From: Siphonodentalium dalli
Taxonomy: Eukaryota > Mollusca > Scaphopoda > Gadilida > Siphonodentaliidae
DNA length: 64,000 nucleotides
Reading direction: 5' to 3'
Assembly (NCBI GenBank): GCA_032622095.1
Contig: CP136066.1
Coordinates: 57,754,609-57,818,608, forward strand
Shown here: in pieces, positions 46,736-59,607 of the stretch
Numbering within the stretch: the stretch's first letter is position 1
Layout of the letters: each line of letters starts with the position of its first letter
Made by a program: the position numbers and the translations under genes
The notes under the pieces: model-generated
Database searches by the model: none
What the model saw: the letters and a program-made list of their open reading frames with translations, nothing else
Told to the model about the DNA's origin: nothing

Positions 46736-46899
46736 GCACCTTTCACCGGAAAGCAGATGGGAAACAGCCCGGGTGAAGTCGGGCCTATCAGCTTGTGTAA
46801 TAAAGAAGACAGTTTGATGAAAGTAATGTATGCCACGAGAAACGGGAAAACTTGAAATATGGAAGTACGCAAATTTCCCGCATAAAATTTGAACGCTAG

Positions 46900-46998
46900 T
46901 TTATAGAATAATTGTATTATTATTTATATTTATGGCTAATAATACGATCTTGGTGGCGTTACCATTTCTGACTATGGTTTTCTTGTAATATAGTCCAG
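46900..46998 (+). repeat. Dispersed repeat R1, 3' fragment
   Basis: Shares GGCTAATAATACGATCTTGG and TCTGACTATGGTTTTCTTGT with 39450 and 58110. Confidence 0.7.
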
Positions 46999-47349
46999 GT
47001 AGTTTTACGAGGCGACGCTCAATGCGAAGCTATCGGTGGACATATCGATGGGAAGACATCGCCGCGCGGTATATGATTATCCGATCAAGGCGATTGGCGT
47101 CAATCATAGATTGACCATCGGTCACATAAACATGCTGCGTGTAACAGTACACGTTTGGTTCATTTCAACAATGAGCAAACGAGGAAAATTACGTGGGGCA
47201 AAATATACCACCGACGACATGGGGGGGTCTACAAAACAAAATTCAGTATATAGGGTCGGGGTGGGTGGGTGGTTCAGAGGCCGAAACAATCGTGCTTGTA
47301 AATTTACAAGTACTGACCATGTAATGTTGTTTGTAAGCATGTTAATATA

Positions 47350-48960
47350 ATGTTTGTTGGCATATGGCTATATAGACAGCTATAGTGACTAATATAGCCT
47401 CAGATTTAGCAACCTTCTGGATTTCACAGGATCCCGTCCCACTTCACAGTGGAAAACCGTAATTTAGTAAAACAAAATTAATATATTACCCAGTTGTATT
47501 ACCCAAATAAAAGTAATAAAATAAAATAAAAACTGTATCACAAATACTACATGGAGAATACTCAATGATGACTAGATATCATTAACCCGATTGTTGCATA
47601 ACATGAAATTGAACAGGGTATCTCATAAATTTCTAATGTCTGAAATACTGTCTTGTTCTGGCGTGCAATCACATTAATTCCTTCTGGTTATTTCTCATCT
47701 TTAATGATTGCAAGTAATATTAATTTGCAACACTTATCCAAATAAAACTGAATTGGTTATGATAAATGACCGTTACTGTTTATTGTTCAGACAATCCCAA
47801 CTGAAGGCGACGCTATTCTCCTTGAATTTACGAACTTCATCTTGAAGCTTAAATACTGCTCAACAAGACTAAATTTAAATACTAATTGTATACTGTTATC
47901 GCCTACAAATAGATGAACTGAAATAATGTGATGCATTCAGATGCTTCGAGAAATGACATTCTTCAATGTCTTCAAAGTCAAACTAAAATCAAGAATAAAA
48001 TCTGACTGAGACTATACTGCAGAATCTAGTGCACAAATATACATACAAATGGTTGAGTTATAATAATGCAAAATGTGTTTACGGATGGAACCAGGTTGGT
48101 AGCTCTGGTATGCATCGACAGGCGAAACCTGTGATGTGCAGTAATATCTGCATACATCCTCCCCTATCATTCAGGTCTATCACCATACCAAACCACTTAA
48201 AAATTCGACAACCGACACTTCAACTTATATTGCAAAAAACTGTGTACGGACTGAATTTCATAAACAGGGCCCATGGATAACTCTGGTAGGCATTGGTACT
48301 CACAAACCGTGATATTATGCATATTCGTTCCCCATTTCTGGTCCGTCACATGTCATAGAGCATCAAAATATGACAACCGACTCTTGAGTTATAACGCAAA
48401 CTGTTTGTATGGACGGACGCATGGGCGGCTCGAGACGTCAACTATATACCCGCCGACTAATATCGGGGGTATAATAACCATGTATCTATGTGTATACCTA
48501 ACCAAAACAATTCCCCTCCTCACCACCCCGGTGGATAAGACTAAAGAGTTCTTTGATCATGCACAAATAATTGTAGAACCTCTGACCTGTTTAGCACTAT
48601 TTACTCTGGCCAGTGTTCTCTCTCAGACTAAACACGCTCGGTATATAAAGGCTATAATGCGGTCTAGGGCAATTTGTGACATACAGTGTACATACACAAT
48701 GCTTTATTATTGTTGTTAGATACTGAAAAACCAGGACACATCCAGCTGACACATCTGGAAATAAAGTTTATTTTTCGTTTTTCTGACCTGTGATTTGCCG
48801 ATTAAGCATGTTATTGCTTGAGTCTTAATTTTACACAGTTTGGACCAACAAAGGACAGTGGAATGGGATTGAAAGGCAGTTAACACAGTTATTGGAGAAC
48901 GGCTGAAAAAAACTCTTGAAATTTGGATAAAAACATGAGAAAAGGGGTGGGTCCCTAACA
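47350..48960. other. Gene-free stretch inside the 4.8 kb element
   Basis: No supported gene. An open frame of 148 codons (48273-48719) has no recognisable domain or splice context. A run of 18 C lies at about 49051-49068, just beyond. Confidence 0.4.
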
Positions 48961-49586
48961 TTTGGAGGAAAAAATTTGCACAAATGGGGTGGTGGGTCCC
49001 TCGGGGTTGGAAAAAACGTTTTGGGCCCTATATGTGCAATTGTTTTCCAGACCCCCCCCCCCCCCCCACACTGCCGACGAGCGTAAAACGTTTTTGGGCA
49101 TTGTGGAGAGAAGAATACAAATATTAAAGAACAAAGAAACTGGCACCATTCACCAGCGCCGGAAAAATGATGCATGGAAAGAAATTTCTTTGAAAATGGC
49201 CAGGAAATATCCAAACGGAACCAAAACACAAACAAAATTCTTCTGAGACGTTATCTTCTCGGCTCTTCATTTTCACACTGTGCTAATTAAAAAACCTCAT
49301 TAATATCAATGAAACTCATTCTGCAGATGTATAAACGCCAGCATGAGTCTCCACACAATTATACCAAAAAATTAGACCGCTATACATGCCGATTGTGGCC
49401 GGTGAGTGTTCATGAATTAGTCGTGAGACGGCGTCAATTGACAAGTGACAAATCTGATAGATTGGATCAATCACACCATCGACATCGTGTGTCGTTTGCG
49501 CTAAAGCGAAGATACCTTTGCGTTCAGCCGCTACCAAATAAACTACCTGGTTTATAAAATAGTCTCGCTTGGTGAATAGCACCCCT

Positions 49587-50397
49587 GATGACTTTGAGGA
49601 TACGTCCGGTTATTTTAATTTCAGTTAGTTTGCGCCACAGCCCTATTCTCCACACACTGTCAAAAGCCTTAGATAAGTCAACGAAAGCACAATATAGTTT
49701 CCTCTTATTCACTTTAGCTAGGTCTATAAGAGCGTTTAGTGAGAACATGTGGTCAAGTGTTGAGTAAGATTTTCTAAAGCCCGCTTGATTTTCATGAAGT
49801 AGTTCGTTCTGTTCAAGAAATATCTGGATTCTCTCACTTAAGATACTAGTGAATACTTTTGAGATGCAACTTACTAGAGTGATGGGTCTATAGTTTTGTG
49901 GCAAGTGTGGTTCATTCCCTTTGAAAATTGGCTGGATGACACCTACTCCACATTCCGATGGCACTACACCTGTTTTTAGTATAAGATTGAAATAATCACG
50001 TAGTGCTTCTTTAAGTGGTGCGTTTCCTAGTTTTATATACTCATTTTTAATTTGGTCGATTCCAGTTGCTTTACCTAACTTAAGTTTACGGATAGCATTT
50101 TCGATCTCAGACGGAGTAATGTCATAATCAAGTACTGAGGTCTGTATATCTTGAACATTTATTTCTTCGTCTGCATGATGTTATGGGTTCAGCGCGGTTC
50201 ATACTGGAAAAGTGATCATAGAACTGGCTTAATTCTGGGGTTCTATCTTGGTTGGCTGTTTTATTTTTGGAACCTAGTAGTTTCCAATAATCACGCAGGT
50301 TTCGAGACCTCATATCAGATATTTTTGTTCTAGTATTATTTCGATACGTCAATTTACTCTTCTTTATCATATATTTATATTCATTTCGTGTCCACAT
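49587..50397 (-). pseudogene. LINE reverse transcriptase, N-terminal half
   Basis: Frames 50397-50128 (KLTYRNNTRTKISD, ending before RT) and 49964-49587. Motifs GVIQPIFKGNEPHLPQNYRP, NQAGFRKSYSTLDHMF and the first catalytic Asp in CAFVDLSKAFDSVWR. Between the two frames, sequence coding for a typical ENAIRKLKLGKATGID stretch is in another frame (about 50040-50110). The coding frame exits into the inserted element at 49586. Confidence 0.85.
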
Positions 50398-50400
50398 CCA
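49587..50400 (-). mobile_element. LINE, 5' portion (split by insertion)
   Basis: Continues the LINE of 42995-44786. Homology ends near 50400, so either the element is 5' truncated there or the endonuclease part has decayed beyond recognition. Confidence 0.8.
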
Positions 50401-50652
50401 CCGCGACGTTTACATTGACTTTTCATAGTGACCGAGAAATTTGCCAAATTTATATCATTCTCGGGTCCGGCCATATACCCATGCATGCAGGTATATATTT
50501 TGTTTTGGTACAAATATTGACATCGTGAGAAATTTCATTTTTCCAGATTTAGAACTCCTAATTTATTCATTTAAGAGAGAATCACCCTTTTAAAGCGTAA
50601 ATGAATTAATTTTTAATCGTAAATCAATTATTCATATTAAGCATATATTTAA

Positions 50653-51109
50653 AGGTGCTCAATCCGATCAGACGCTCCTAAACTAATATTTATTTGGCTT
50701 CGGGGGTGAAAAATATTTGATTCGAGTCGAGGAACACACCCATCAAAGCTCAAAGTGATCAGCTATCGATTTTTTAAGTTTGTTATTTCTCGAGATGTGT
50801 AATTATATGTGGCCCATAAACACGTGGGTAAATGGAGTGTCTCGGACAAAATTGCCGATGAAGATGGATAACTCTAAAATCAACTGGTAATACGGTCAAA
50901 TTTCGTGATACTTTAGTCATAATACGACCATATTTTGTTGAACAAAATGTTGATAAATAACAAGTTTTGTGAAATTTGATACCATATTTGACAGTGGTTA
51001 GCATTATTTTGTTGCAATAAATCTGATTCTGATAACTAAAGCGTATTTTGAAGAAATGTTGTTGTTGTATCTTGATGGTATGGGAACCGTCTGATCGGAT
51101 TGAGTACCT
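50653..51109 (+). mobile_element. TTAA-flanked MITE (AGGTACTCAATCC family), copy D
   Basis: 457 bp, ends AGGTGCTCAATCCGATCAGA and TCTGATCGGATTGAGTACCT, flanked by TTAA (50649-50652 and 51110-51113). The best preserved copy in the window. Confidence 0.9.
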
Positions 51110-51273
51110 TTAATACAATTTTGGAGGGCGTTCTGCATGTAGTAGCTGTATTTTATCCGCACATATATAAGATTCTATAATTTTGAGACAAAGTTTGTTA
51201 AATGTTAACTATTGATTTATATTTCTCAGCAAAAATACGCAATTATATCTATACGTCTGTTTATAGGGGTTAA

Positions 51274-51655
51274 CCCTTTACCCAACAGAATGGCCCTGTG
51301 CCAATGCATTCTCTTATATATGCGAGTCGACCATAGGTCGCCTCGCATATATAAGAGAATACATTGGCTTAACACATTAAAAATTATAAAATTGTTAAAG
51401 AATGTAAGAAAAAATGGTAAAAAGTGTTAAAAAAAGATTTTTTTTAGGCCAATGCATTCTCTTATATATGCGAGGCGACATATGGTCGACTCGCATATAT
51501 AAGAGAATGCATTGGCACAGGGCATAACTGTAACTATCACAATGTGGTCAAGGAGCCGGTTCCAATGATATCCATATTTGTATGGTTCTATTGAGACAGA
51601 CCGAAGATATTTTAGGCTGTTGAAGCTTTATTTGGCCGTTTTGTTGGGTAAAGGG
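51274..51655. mobile_element. piggyBac-like MITE, copy 2
   Basis: 382 bp, same family as 14865-15256, with the same CCCTTTACCCAACA ends, flanked by TTAA at 51270-51273 and 51656-51659. Lacks 10 bp present in copy 1 near the right end (a duplicated TTTTGGCCGG). Confidence 0.92.
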
Positions 51656-51659
51656 TTAA

Positions 51660-52200
51660 GTTAATTGCCGTTGTCGAGAGGGGCAGTCTGCCCCCTAATG
51701 AGGAAAGAGTAATAACATCCCAATGATCGGGGGCAGTTTTGCCCCCTAAAGGGGCAGATCTGCCACCCTGTCATTCGGTGTGAGAATGCATGCATATTTG
51801 GTATGCGAGGACGAAGTGGTAATAATATATATAGTAATAACATGATTTTGTCGGCGTCATGGTTTATTTAACGGCCCTCCAGGAATGCGCCTGCATGCTA
51901 TTTTTCTCATGGTAGTACGATTGTCTTGAAACATGTTTTATTTGCTTTAATACGAATGGGATTAGGACAGTTACACATCAATGGGTGTGAATAATCCATG
52001 TGACACATTGCACTTCCATAATGAATGCTTATCCAACTGCAAACGGCCTTCTGAATAGTCGCCTCTGAATGGCTGGATAGCACGCGACAAACACATGCGG
52101 CTCCCTTATAAGACAAGACTCAATACAAAGCAAATTGAATCAGATGCACCCGGATATATCGTATAACCGCTGTTCTGATTATTTGCCTTGTCGTAGTATA
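51660..52200. other. Upstream region of the GPx gene
   Basis: 540 bp between the MITE and the TATA-like box. Near 51680-51770 there are GGGGCAGTCTGCCCCCTAA-like inverted phrases. No obvious antioxidant-response element (TGACnnnGC) was seen by eye. Confidence 0.4.
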
Positions 52201-52202
52201 CG

Positions 52203-52211
52203 TATATATAA
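52203..52211 (+). promoter_or_regulatory. TATA-like box of the GPx gene
   Basis: TATATATAA about 45 bases before the start codon. A transcription start near 52235 would leave a very short 5'UTR. AT-rich context makes chance possible. Confidence 0.4.
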
Positions 52212-52251
52212 CCGGACTGCATATATAGAGTAAAGAGGTTCTATTTTGAAT

Positions 52252-52491
52252 ATGGCTTCCAAGGTGAAAAGTCCCGTGAAAATCCAGAATTTCTTTGAGT
52301 TTTCGGCGTCCGATTGTCTTGGGAAACAAGTGGACTTCAGTAAATTTAAAGGAAAGGTGGTGCTGGTCGAGAATGTAGCCTCTCTATGAGGAACGACTGG
52401 TCGGGACTTCACCCAGATGAACGAGCTTGCGGAGAAATTCAGCGACAAACTCGTTATCCTGGGAATCCCGACCAACCAGTTCGGACATCAG
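52252..52491 (+). CDS. GPx: Selenocysteine glutathione peroxidase (GPx1/2 type), exon 1
   Basis: 80 codons, starting [20 protein letters not shown]. The protein reduces hydrogen peroxide and organic peroxides with glutathione, presumably in the cytosol since no signal or transit sequence is seen. The active-site stretch [19 protein letters not shown] places an in-frame UGA exactly at the catalytic selenocysteine (codon 46, 52387-52389). The tetrad Gln is in [10 protein letters not shown] (codon 76). The exon ends CAG|GTAAAA in phase 0 after FGHQ. The TGA would make an automatic gene finder split or drop this exon. The SECIS in the 3'UTR argues that it is read as Sec and is not a disabling stop. 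Confidence 0.95.
52387..52389 (+). other. GPx: Sec codon (in-frame UGA)
   Basis: TGA at the position of the catalytic selenocysteine of GPx, between ASL and GTT. Confidence 0.93.
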
Positions 52492-52499
52492 GTAAAATT

Positions 52500-54950
52500 A
52501 ATATACATACACAACCAGCTGAAACATTTTGATCGTTCAATCTTTTTGATTTATATAAAAAAAAATATTTAAAATTTAACAATTTTTTTTCTCAATTTTT
52601 TAGATTAAACTCCTTGTTCAAATTAATTTTGATTAAAATTGAATGTATTTTGTTTTTCAATTAAAAAAATGGAAAACTAATATCATTATAACATCCGCCG
52701 GGTACCTCGAGTTACCACACCAAACTTGGTTGAAATCGGTCAAGGGGTCTGGGAGAAATATAGCCGATTTCCACTGCAACACATTCTTCACAATTATACC
52801 AGGAATCTTATCGTGTGATTCAAAGACGCCTGATTGGTGCCGTTTGGGTGAGAGATGGGGGGGGGGGCACTAAATTTGATAAGAATTTCTTTAGTTGCCG
52901 ATTACCACCAAACTTATACGTAATCGACTCCATGATATCAGGAGTCTTATGGACGTGGTTTAAATATGCAAACAGTGGAGGCGTTCGATTCATGAATGGG
53001 GAGGGGTGGGGCACCAAAGCTGATAGAGATATGTTTAGCACTATAACACACGTTCTTCTCCGATGATACGATGAATCAAGTCGCCACAGTTGGTGTCGTT
53101 TGGGTCAGTGATGGAATAGAGGGACACTATCGTTGATAAGAATGTTTTAGTCGCAGATATCCACCAAGGTTATATATAGTCATCGATCTCCATAATTCGT
53201 TCCAATGAGTTTTTGGCGTTCAAATTTCACAACCTCGACAAATGGAGACCGAATTAAATCACTTGATCAATTATATCTTCTCAACTATCATATGTATATG
53301 GGGACAAAATCAGGGCATTCATATAGTCAGCTAGCAAAAACAAATAAATAGGATAAAGCATTGGAAGTGTATTTATCATTCTATATTTAAGAAATGCATG
53401 TATGCTTGAAAAATGAGGGACCTTGAACCGTCAGAGGATATGGCATGTTAGAATGGCTCATGTATTACAACACAATTGAGTCTGTCCCATTCAAGATATT
53501 TTACACACACAAAAAGATACAATTTGTCAAGAGAGATGGAAATGTATAGAAGGCCTGTTACAAATAGTGGTCACAGTGTGCAGTCAAATAGAGTTTCTTC
53601 TGAGATAAAAGAAAACACATGCAGTCAGTTGCACGTGACTTTTCAAGTGCTCCAATGCTGCCATCTGACAAGGGTACATCTGCCCGATACAGTGAAGTTC
53701 TTTCGTTTGTCAGAACAGACTCATAGTCTAACATAAACAACTTAATATCTCGCTCTGTGTCGGGCACATGTAGCTGATATATAGCAACATTTCTTTTAAA
53801 CTGACAAATAATTAGCCGGTATATATAGCACCATGAACAGAGAACTGTTGGATCGAGTTGGTGAGATCAGTTTCGTTAACAGAATATTCGAGAAGAATTC
53901 CCAGCATTGTCGTATATCAAGATAAAGTGCAGGTCCTGGGGAAACGTTTGATGTGATTGAATTGATGTGACGAACCAGCAACTCGATTCGTAGTAACCAT
54001 AGTAACCAGCAACTCGATTCGTGGTAACCTGACCCTTTCTGCACCAGTTTGCGGTTGAACGAAAACAATCGTGTGATATTTTTCACAAAATTCACGAAAT
54101 TTCGAAAATAAAATAAATGCCTGGCTGGTTTCAACTGCAGCACGTACCCAATAAGCGATTTATTTCATCAATACATTCGGGATACATTAGGCTTAAATGT
54201 GGCAATCTCAGACGAATTTAGATTGCAATTGTTTAAACAATGTTACGATAACGTAATTTCGACCAGTTTTTCTAACAAAAATGCCCCTCAAAATGTCGAT
54301 TTGTTTTTATAAATTGTCATTTTCGTGTGTGGAATGTGATTCTGATTAGAAATATAAATCTGTCTCAACTTTTTCTACGCCAGCGCGGGGTCAAGGCTAG
54401 TCACACTGGTCGACCTATACTCCGCTCTATTACCATTTTAGTTATTATAGTATTTATTGTACAAATAAAAAGAATGCTATATCATTGACCACCGATACTA
54501 GCTACAGTCACGATTCATCAACACGCATTCAGTTAATAATTCCAGTGCCAGAGCTCTTTCCATCAATGTATCACATTATTATAATCAATAAATTTGAAAA
54601 ATGATCAAGGAAATATGGGTTGATACAAAAATCGGACTTGGCACTGAAAGGATTAGTCATTTTAGTTACAGTTACATTGTGTTCTCCTGTCATAGATTGT
54701 AATGTTCATGTATCTAATCGTCACTCTAATATGATTCAGATTAGAAATATAAATCGGTCTCAACTTGTTCTATACGTAACGCCAGAGCGGGGTCAGGTCA
54801 CAGAGTTCTATACGTAACGCCAGAGCGGGGTCAGGTCACAAAGTTCGACCTATAAGCCGCTCTAATAACAGTTAATGATAACAGTATTTATTGAACAAAA
54901 CATGCTATATCATTGACCATGATGACACAGTCACAGTCTTAGTATTAACG
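52500..54950. other. Intron part without recognised element
   Basis: Minor tandem repeats only: a 31-bp unit with CCAGCAACTCGATTCGTRGT at 53968-54025 and a 39-bp unit with TATACGTAACGCCAGAGCGG at 54770-54840. No supported exon. Confidence 0.5.
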
Positions 54951-55262
54951 CCACCGGTGTATACAGTAATAACTGTTCTACAAATTTTATAAATATGTGG
55001 TCCTATGGGGATTTTATAAATAGATAATTGTTTTTTCCGGTTATTTTGGGACGCGTTAAAGTTGTACTGCGACCCTGAGTCCGATAAAAGCTGTAGTTAG
55101 AATCTCCAAGTTCGTGAAAGTTCTATTAACTATGCCGATGATTTGAGATGCTTTATTGTTTTAGGATATTGTAGAAAGGTTAATCTGGCCGTGTCAAATT
55201 GAGCTATAACGATGGGATATCTCGCAGAACAACACATTTCGGGTTTTCGTGGGGTGTGTATT

Positions 55263-57476
55263 CATAAAAAAGTCACGTACAGGAACTACAACACTAACAA
55301 TGTCAATATTTTCAAAAACTTGTTAAAATCATGTAAATTCGACTCATTGTAACTCCCCTGATAAGGCATATGAATTATTTTTAGACATATATATGAACGC
55401 ACATGATCTAGCCTTTCCTCTCATAACACGAAATGTACCCAAAAAATATATAAAACGCGAACCATGGATGACATCTGGACTCATTAAATCCTCTATTACT
55501 AAGCAAGAATTATACTCTAATAAACTGAAGGCACCTTCAGAAACAAATAAAATCGCCTATTTAAATTATCGTCAATTATACAATAAACTAATAAGGAAAT
55601 GTAAAAATAATTATTACTGCGATAGCCTAGAAAAAAATAAGAATGATATAAAAAACACATGGAAAATTCTTAACAACGCAATCAATAAAAATCAAAAATC
55701 ATGTAACTACCCTCAGACATTTAATGATAACGATACAGAGCTATCTGACCCGAACATAATAGCCGAAAAATTCAATGACTACTTTTCAAAAATCGGTCGA
55801 AACACCAGCAACTCCATACACACTGAAAACGATGCAAATTTCACTGATTATCTTCGAGACAGGCAAATAAACGCACTCGAAATCGAACCTACATCGATAC
55901 AGGAAATAATATTGACATGCTATACTATGAAAGGGAAAATGAGCAAAGATTACAACGGCATATCGACCGCACTTATGAAAGAGAGTATCTTCACAATAGC
56001 CACACCACTTAAGCATATATTTAATCTATCGTTCGAACAGGGAATATTCCCAGCTAAAATGAAAGTTTCCAAAGTAGTCCCCATTCCTAAAATAAATAAC
56101 TCAAAGGAAATAACAAACTACCGCCCAATCAGTATCCTGCCATCGTTCTCTAAACTACTTGAAAAAATAATGCAAAAACGACTAGTAGATTTTCTAAATG
56201 AACATGAAATCTTGTATAAACACCAATATGGATTTAGACCAAATCACTCAACTTTTCACCCGATTTTGCACCTTCTAGACCATCTCGTTAAAAATAATGA
56301 TAAACCGACACGGGATTCCACCTTAGCTGTATTTATTGATTTATCTAAAGCATTCGATACGATCGACCACGACATACTGATATCGAAACTGGAACACTAT
56401 GGCATCAGGGGTGTAGCAATGTCATGGTTCCATAGTTATTTGAATGAGCGGAGGCAATACGTTGAATATGGTGGGACTACTTCTAACCTATGAACACTTC
56501 CTGTGGGGTCCCCCAAGGCTCAATTCTTGGGCCGATTATTTTCTTAATATACGTGAATGATATGGTAAATTCTACAACAATAGACATTTTATCGTATGCC
56601 GATGACACAACACTGTTTACAAGCGGTAAAGATGGCGAACTGGTACAAAGTTACGTCAACAATGAATTAGCCAATGTATCAGACTGGTGCTGCTGTAATA
56701 AACTCTCAATTAATATTAATAAAAGCAACTACATGCTTTTACACCCCCAAAACAATGATCAAAAGTGGAATACTTTGAAATTAAAGCTAAATAACACTCA
56801 ATTGAACCGAATAGGGAATCTTGGACATGAATCATCGGCAAAATTCCTAGGTATTCACATTGATGAGAACTTGACATTCAAAAAGCACATATCCATAATC
56901 TGCTCAAAATTATCACATGCAATCTACTGCATCAATAAGGTGAAACATTTTTTCCCAAGTAAAGCATTGAAAACATTGTACTATGCACTGATTCAAAGCC
57001 ACTTAGTTTATGGAATCCAAATATGGGGTCATGTTCCGGAAGTCAAGAAAATATTCCTATTACAAAAAAGAGCAATGCGTATAATATGCAATAAGAAGTA
57101 TAGGAGTCACACAGATCCACTCTTTAAAAGAGAGAATATCTTGAAAATATATGACTTACACACCCTCAATTCCTCCATTTTCATGCATGACTGGTGTTAT
57201 AACCGCCTGCCTGCGTCTTTTGGAATGATGTACAATAAACGAGCAAAATCAACACCAAGACACCCGAATCCCGTACTGTTAGAACTACCTAGAACTGACT
57301 GGTCAGGTAAATTGCCACACCACGCCTACCCCACAACATGGAACAACATGGAAAAAGACTATACATCTTACCAAAGCAGGCACACGTTGAAGAAGCGCTT
57401 ACAGATAGCAATGCTTAGAAATTACCAAGAAAATGTATGCTGTAAAAACAAAGGATGCCCCGACTGTGCTCTATAA
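55263..57476 (+). pseudogene. LINE reverse transcriptase with two frameshifts
   Basis: The main frames are 55393-56493 and 56490-57476. Motifs: [34 protein letters not shown], the first catalytic Asp in [16 protein letters not shown], then after a one-base slip at 56490 CGVPQGSILGP, the catalytic box ILSYADDTTLF, KFLGIHIDENLTF and LIQSHLVYGIQIWG. A C-terminal Cys motif (CCKNKGCPDC) follows. Homologous linker sequence upstream ([11 protein letters not shown]-like, then SPDKAYELF) is separated by another slip near 55350. Few disruptions, so relatively young. Confidence 0.88.
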
Positions 57477-58007
57477 ATAATATGAATATTCATTGTAAAA
57501 CTCGATGCAAAATCATAATTGTTCTCGACACTAACAACATACATATAAACTTTACATATATGTAATACTGTTAATTTGATTATCCCAACACCTCACTCAA
57601 CAAACAAAAAAAAAGAAGACTTTCCAGCGATATATATAGATAATTCCTATCTTACTTATTTAACTAAAGACGGCGGTATCTTACAATTCGTCTGGATTGT
57701 CTCACAACCACACCAATACTGGTCTGTGATATGCCCCAAAACTAGTTTCTAGTTAGTTTCATACACGAGAATACATGTAGTATGTACGTATGCGTGGATA
57801 AAAAAAAAAAAAAAAAAAAAAATACAAGCCATCTATATATATGCAAATAATTATAGTGATACTTGTTTTAGGGGGTAGCAGGAAGACAGCCCGATAGGGC
57901 TAGGCTAACCCCCAACAATATATACAGCATTTATATTATTATATGTTACTGTCATTGTATTATTCATGTGTATATTGTAAATAAATTATCCTATCCTATC
58001 CTATCCT
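55263..58007 (+). mobile_element. Non-LTR retrotransposon (Jockey/CR1-like LINE), 5' truncated
   Basis: Sense-oriented in the GPx intron. Coding sequence starts inside the post-endonuclease linker. The 3'UTR holds 24 A at about 57800-57823 and AACCCCCAACAATATATACA. The element ends with a (ATCCT)n tail at about 57988-58007, a typical terminus for this superfamily. No clear target-site duplication was seen. Confidence 0.85.
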
Positions 58008-58109
58008 GGATGTCTTATAGTTGCAGTATGTAATTAGTATGACCACGTTCGATGTTTAGGTATGAACAATGGCTGGGCCATGCACACTTGAAGATTTTAT
58101 GGCGGGAAC

Positions 58110-58332
58110 ACAATTTTTGATCCGCATTTAGAAGCTTTTTGGTTTGGTGAATGAAAAACCTGCAGTAATAAGCGGTAGTTTTTTTGTAATAATTTGAAGG
58201 ATTAGTTGTTTTAACGGAATTCTGAGGCGGTGCATTCATGTAACCAATATATTTTGTATTATAATTTATATTTATGGCTAATAATATGATCTTGGGGGCG
58301 TTACCATGTCTGACTATGGTTTTCTTGTACGT
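58110..58332 (+). repeat. Dispersed repeat R1, longer copy
   Basis: Matches 39450-39672 with scattered changes. Contains GATCCGCATTTAGAAGC and TGACTATGGTTTTCTTGTA. Confidence 0.75.
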
Positions 58333-58594
58333 CATATTACACCGCAATCTCAAATATAAACCACCCACTCATACACTAAAGTAACTAAAATTAGCAAATA
58401 TGTCGAGTTGTATATACAAATTGTATCCGGGAGCAACCACTCACCACTGCATGATACTCCCGCCACGATTCATCGACGTGCCTTCATTTAATCAGTTTAT
58501 TTATACGTTGAGTTCCTCCTGCTTAATTGACTAGGGTGACTAAATAAATGTCATTTTCGTTGGTACTATTGGTCATGTGACCAGGGACGACAAG

Positions 58595-58985
58595 GAGGGG
58601 GGAATCACCCCAATAGTATATAGGTTGAAATTTTTCTCTTTGGTACTATATAGATAATGTGACCAGCATATATACTACACGAAACCGGCTTATAACTAGG
58701 GACGTAATTACAAGGGGGGGGGGCTCACACTCCAACTTATACAACATTATATAGGTTGAATTTGTTCTCATTATTTGATTGTCAACCAGCCATTAGTGGG
58801 AAGTTTGTTGTTTTTTAGATACTATCATATACTATGAATTTTTCTACTTCTGATCAAACTGTTGGTATCATATGGCCTTCAGTCGGAATTTTTCCAACGT
58901 TATATAGTGGGGGGTAGGGGTAGGGTGGGGTTTCGATTGGACATTTCCAATAGTTGGAACGTTCCAAACCCGAGAAGGTGCTAAT
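58595..58985. repeat. Dispersed G-rich repeat
   Basis: Shares AGGTTGAAWTTKTTCTC-type phrases with 9745-10010 and 24640-24900 and carries G runs near 58596, 58715 and 58910. Confidence 0.6.
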
Positions 58986-59056
58986 GGAATTTCACAAACC
59001 TGGGATTTTGGTACCAAGAACGCAACGGACACGACTCTGCCACAATTGAATACATT

Positions 59057-59495
59057 ACTGTAAGGGTACATTCACGCTGGCAAGTATGCACGGTATGTTC
59101 CTCATAGAAAACCACATGGTGCAATAATATGAACGGAAACGTGCACATAACATGCATCTTTATCAAAGCGAACGACACGAGAAGTAAAATTCCTGCAGTT
59201 CCACTTGTAAAGGTGCTACTGGCATTTGCCTTCAAATGCCTGTAGCATTAATATTTGCGGTATAATTGCATACTTATTTAAACAGTGCTTATTTACAGGT
59301 AAATTCCGGTAGCATCGCTACAGGTGGAGCTACAGATATTTTACTTCACACGTAGTTCGCTTTCGTATAGATGCATTTTTTATGCATGTTTCCCTATGTT
59401 TCCGTTTATATTCTGGCACCATATCGTTTTCTACGACGAAATGCCTGCAAACCATACGGTGCAAACTTGCCAGTGTATGAACGTACCCTTACAGT
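59057..59495. mobile_element. MITE with CTGTAAGGGTAC ends
   Basis: Inverted termini ACTGTAAGGGTACATTCA and TGAACGTACCCTTACAGT, and inner CTGGCAAGTATGCACGGTAT against its complement. About 439 bp. Contains ATGCATTTTTTATGCAT. No coding capacity. Confidence 0.72.
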
Positions 59496-59607
59496 GGAAT
59501 TAAGTTCAAAGTCAAATAAGATACCAAAGTTTCATCAAAACTTGACAGTAAACATAGGAAATTGTCAAAGCTTTGAAAAATATTCTGAAAATCATATTCA
59601 GACTTAA

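Larger units (their letters stand above)
44787..49585. mobile_element. 4.8 kb element with 15-bp terminal inverted repeats, inserted in the LINE
   Basis: GGGGTGCTATTCACC at 44787 and GGTGAATAGCACCCC ending 49585 are exact inverted copies. Each is flanked outside by a T that may be the only duplicated base. Removing the element with one T restores the LINE frame (ILKVI joined to ISLYDNIK). No transposase was found in the interior, which holds repeats and unknown sequence. The segment TATTACGCCACC...GGTGTTTCTAGC near 44815 resembles 38093-38150. Confidence 0.65.

Noticed and set aside
48273-48719. 148-codon open frame as a gene
   Set aside because: No domain, splice context or composition shift, and it lies within a transposon-like insertion.
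52387-52389. Disabling stop making GPx a pseudogene
   Set aside because: The TGA sits exactly at the catalytic Sec, all other motifs and splice sites are intact, and a SECIS follows.
39444-58368. Conserved minus-strand protein shared by 39.5-39.8 kb and 58.0-58.4 kb
   Set aside because: DNA similarity of R1 repeat copies is enough to explain it; both frames run out of the repeat into unrelated sequence.
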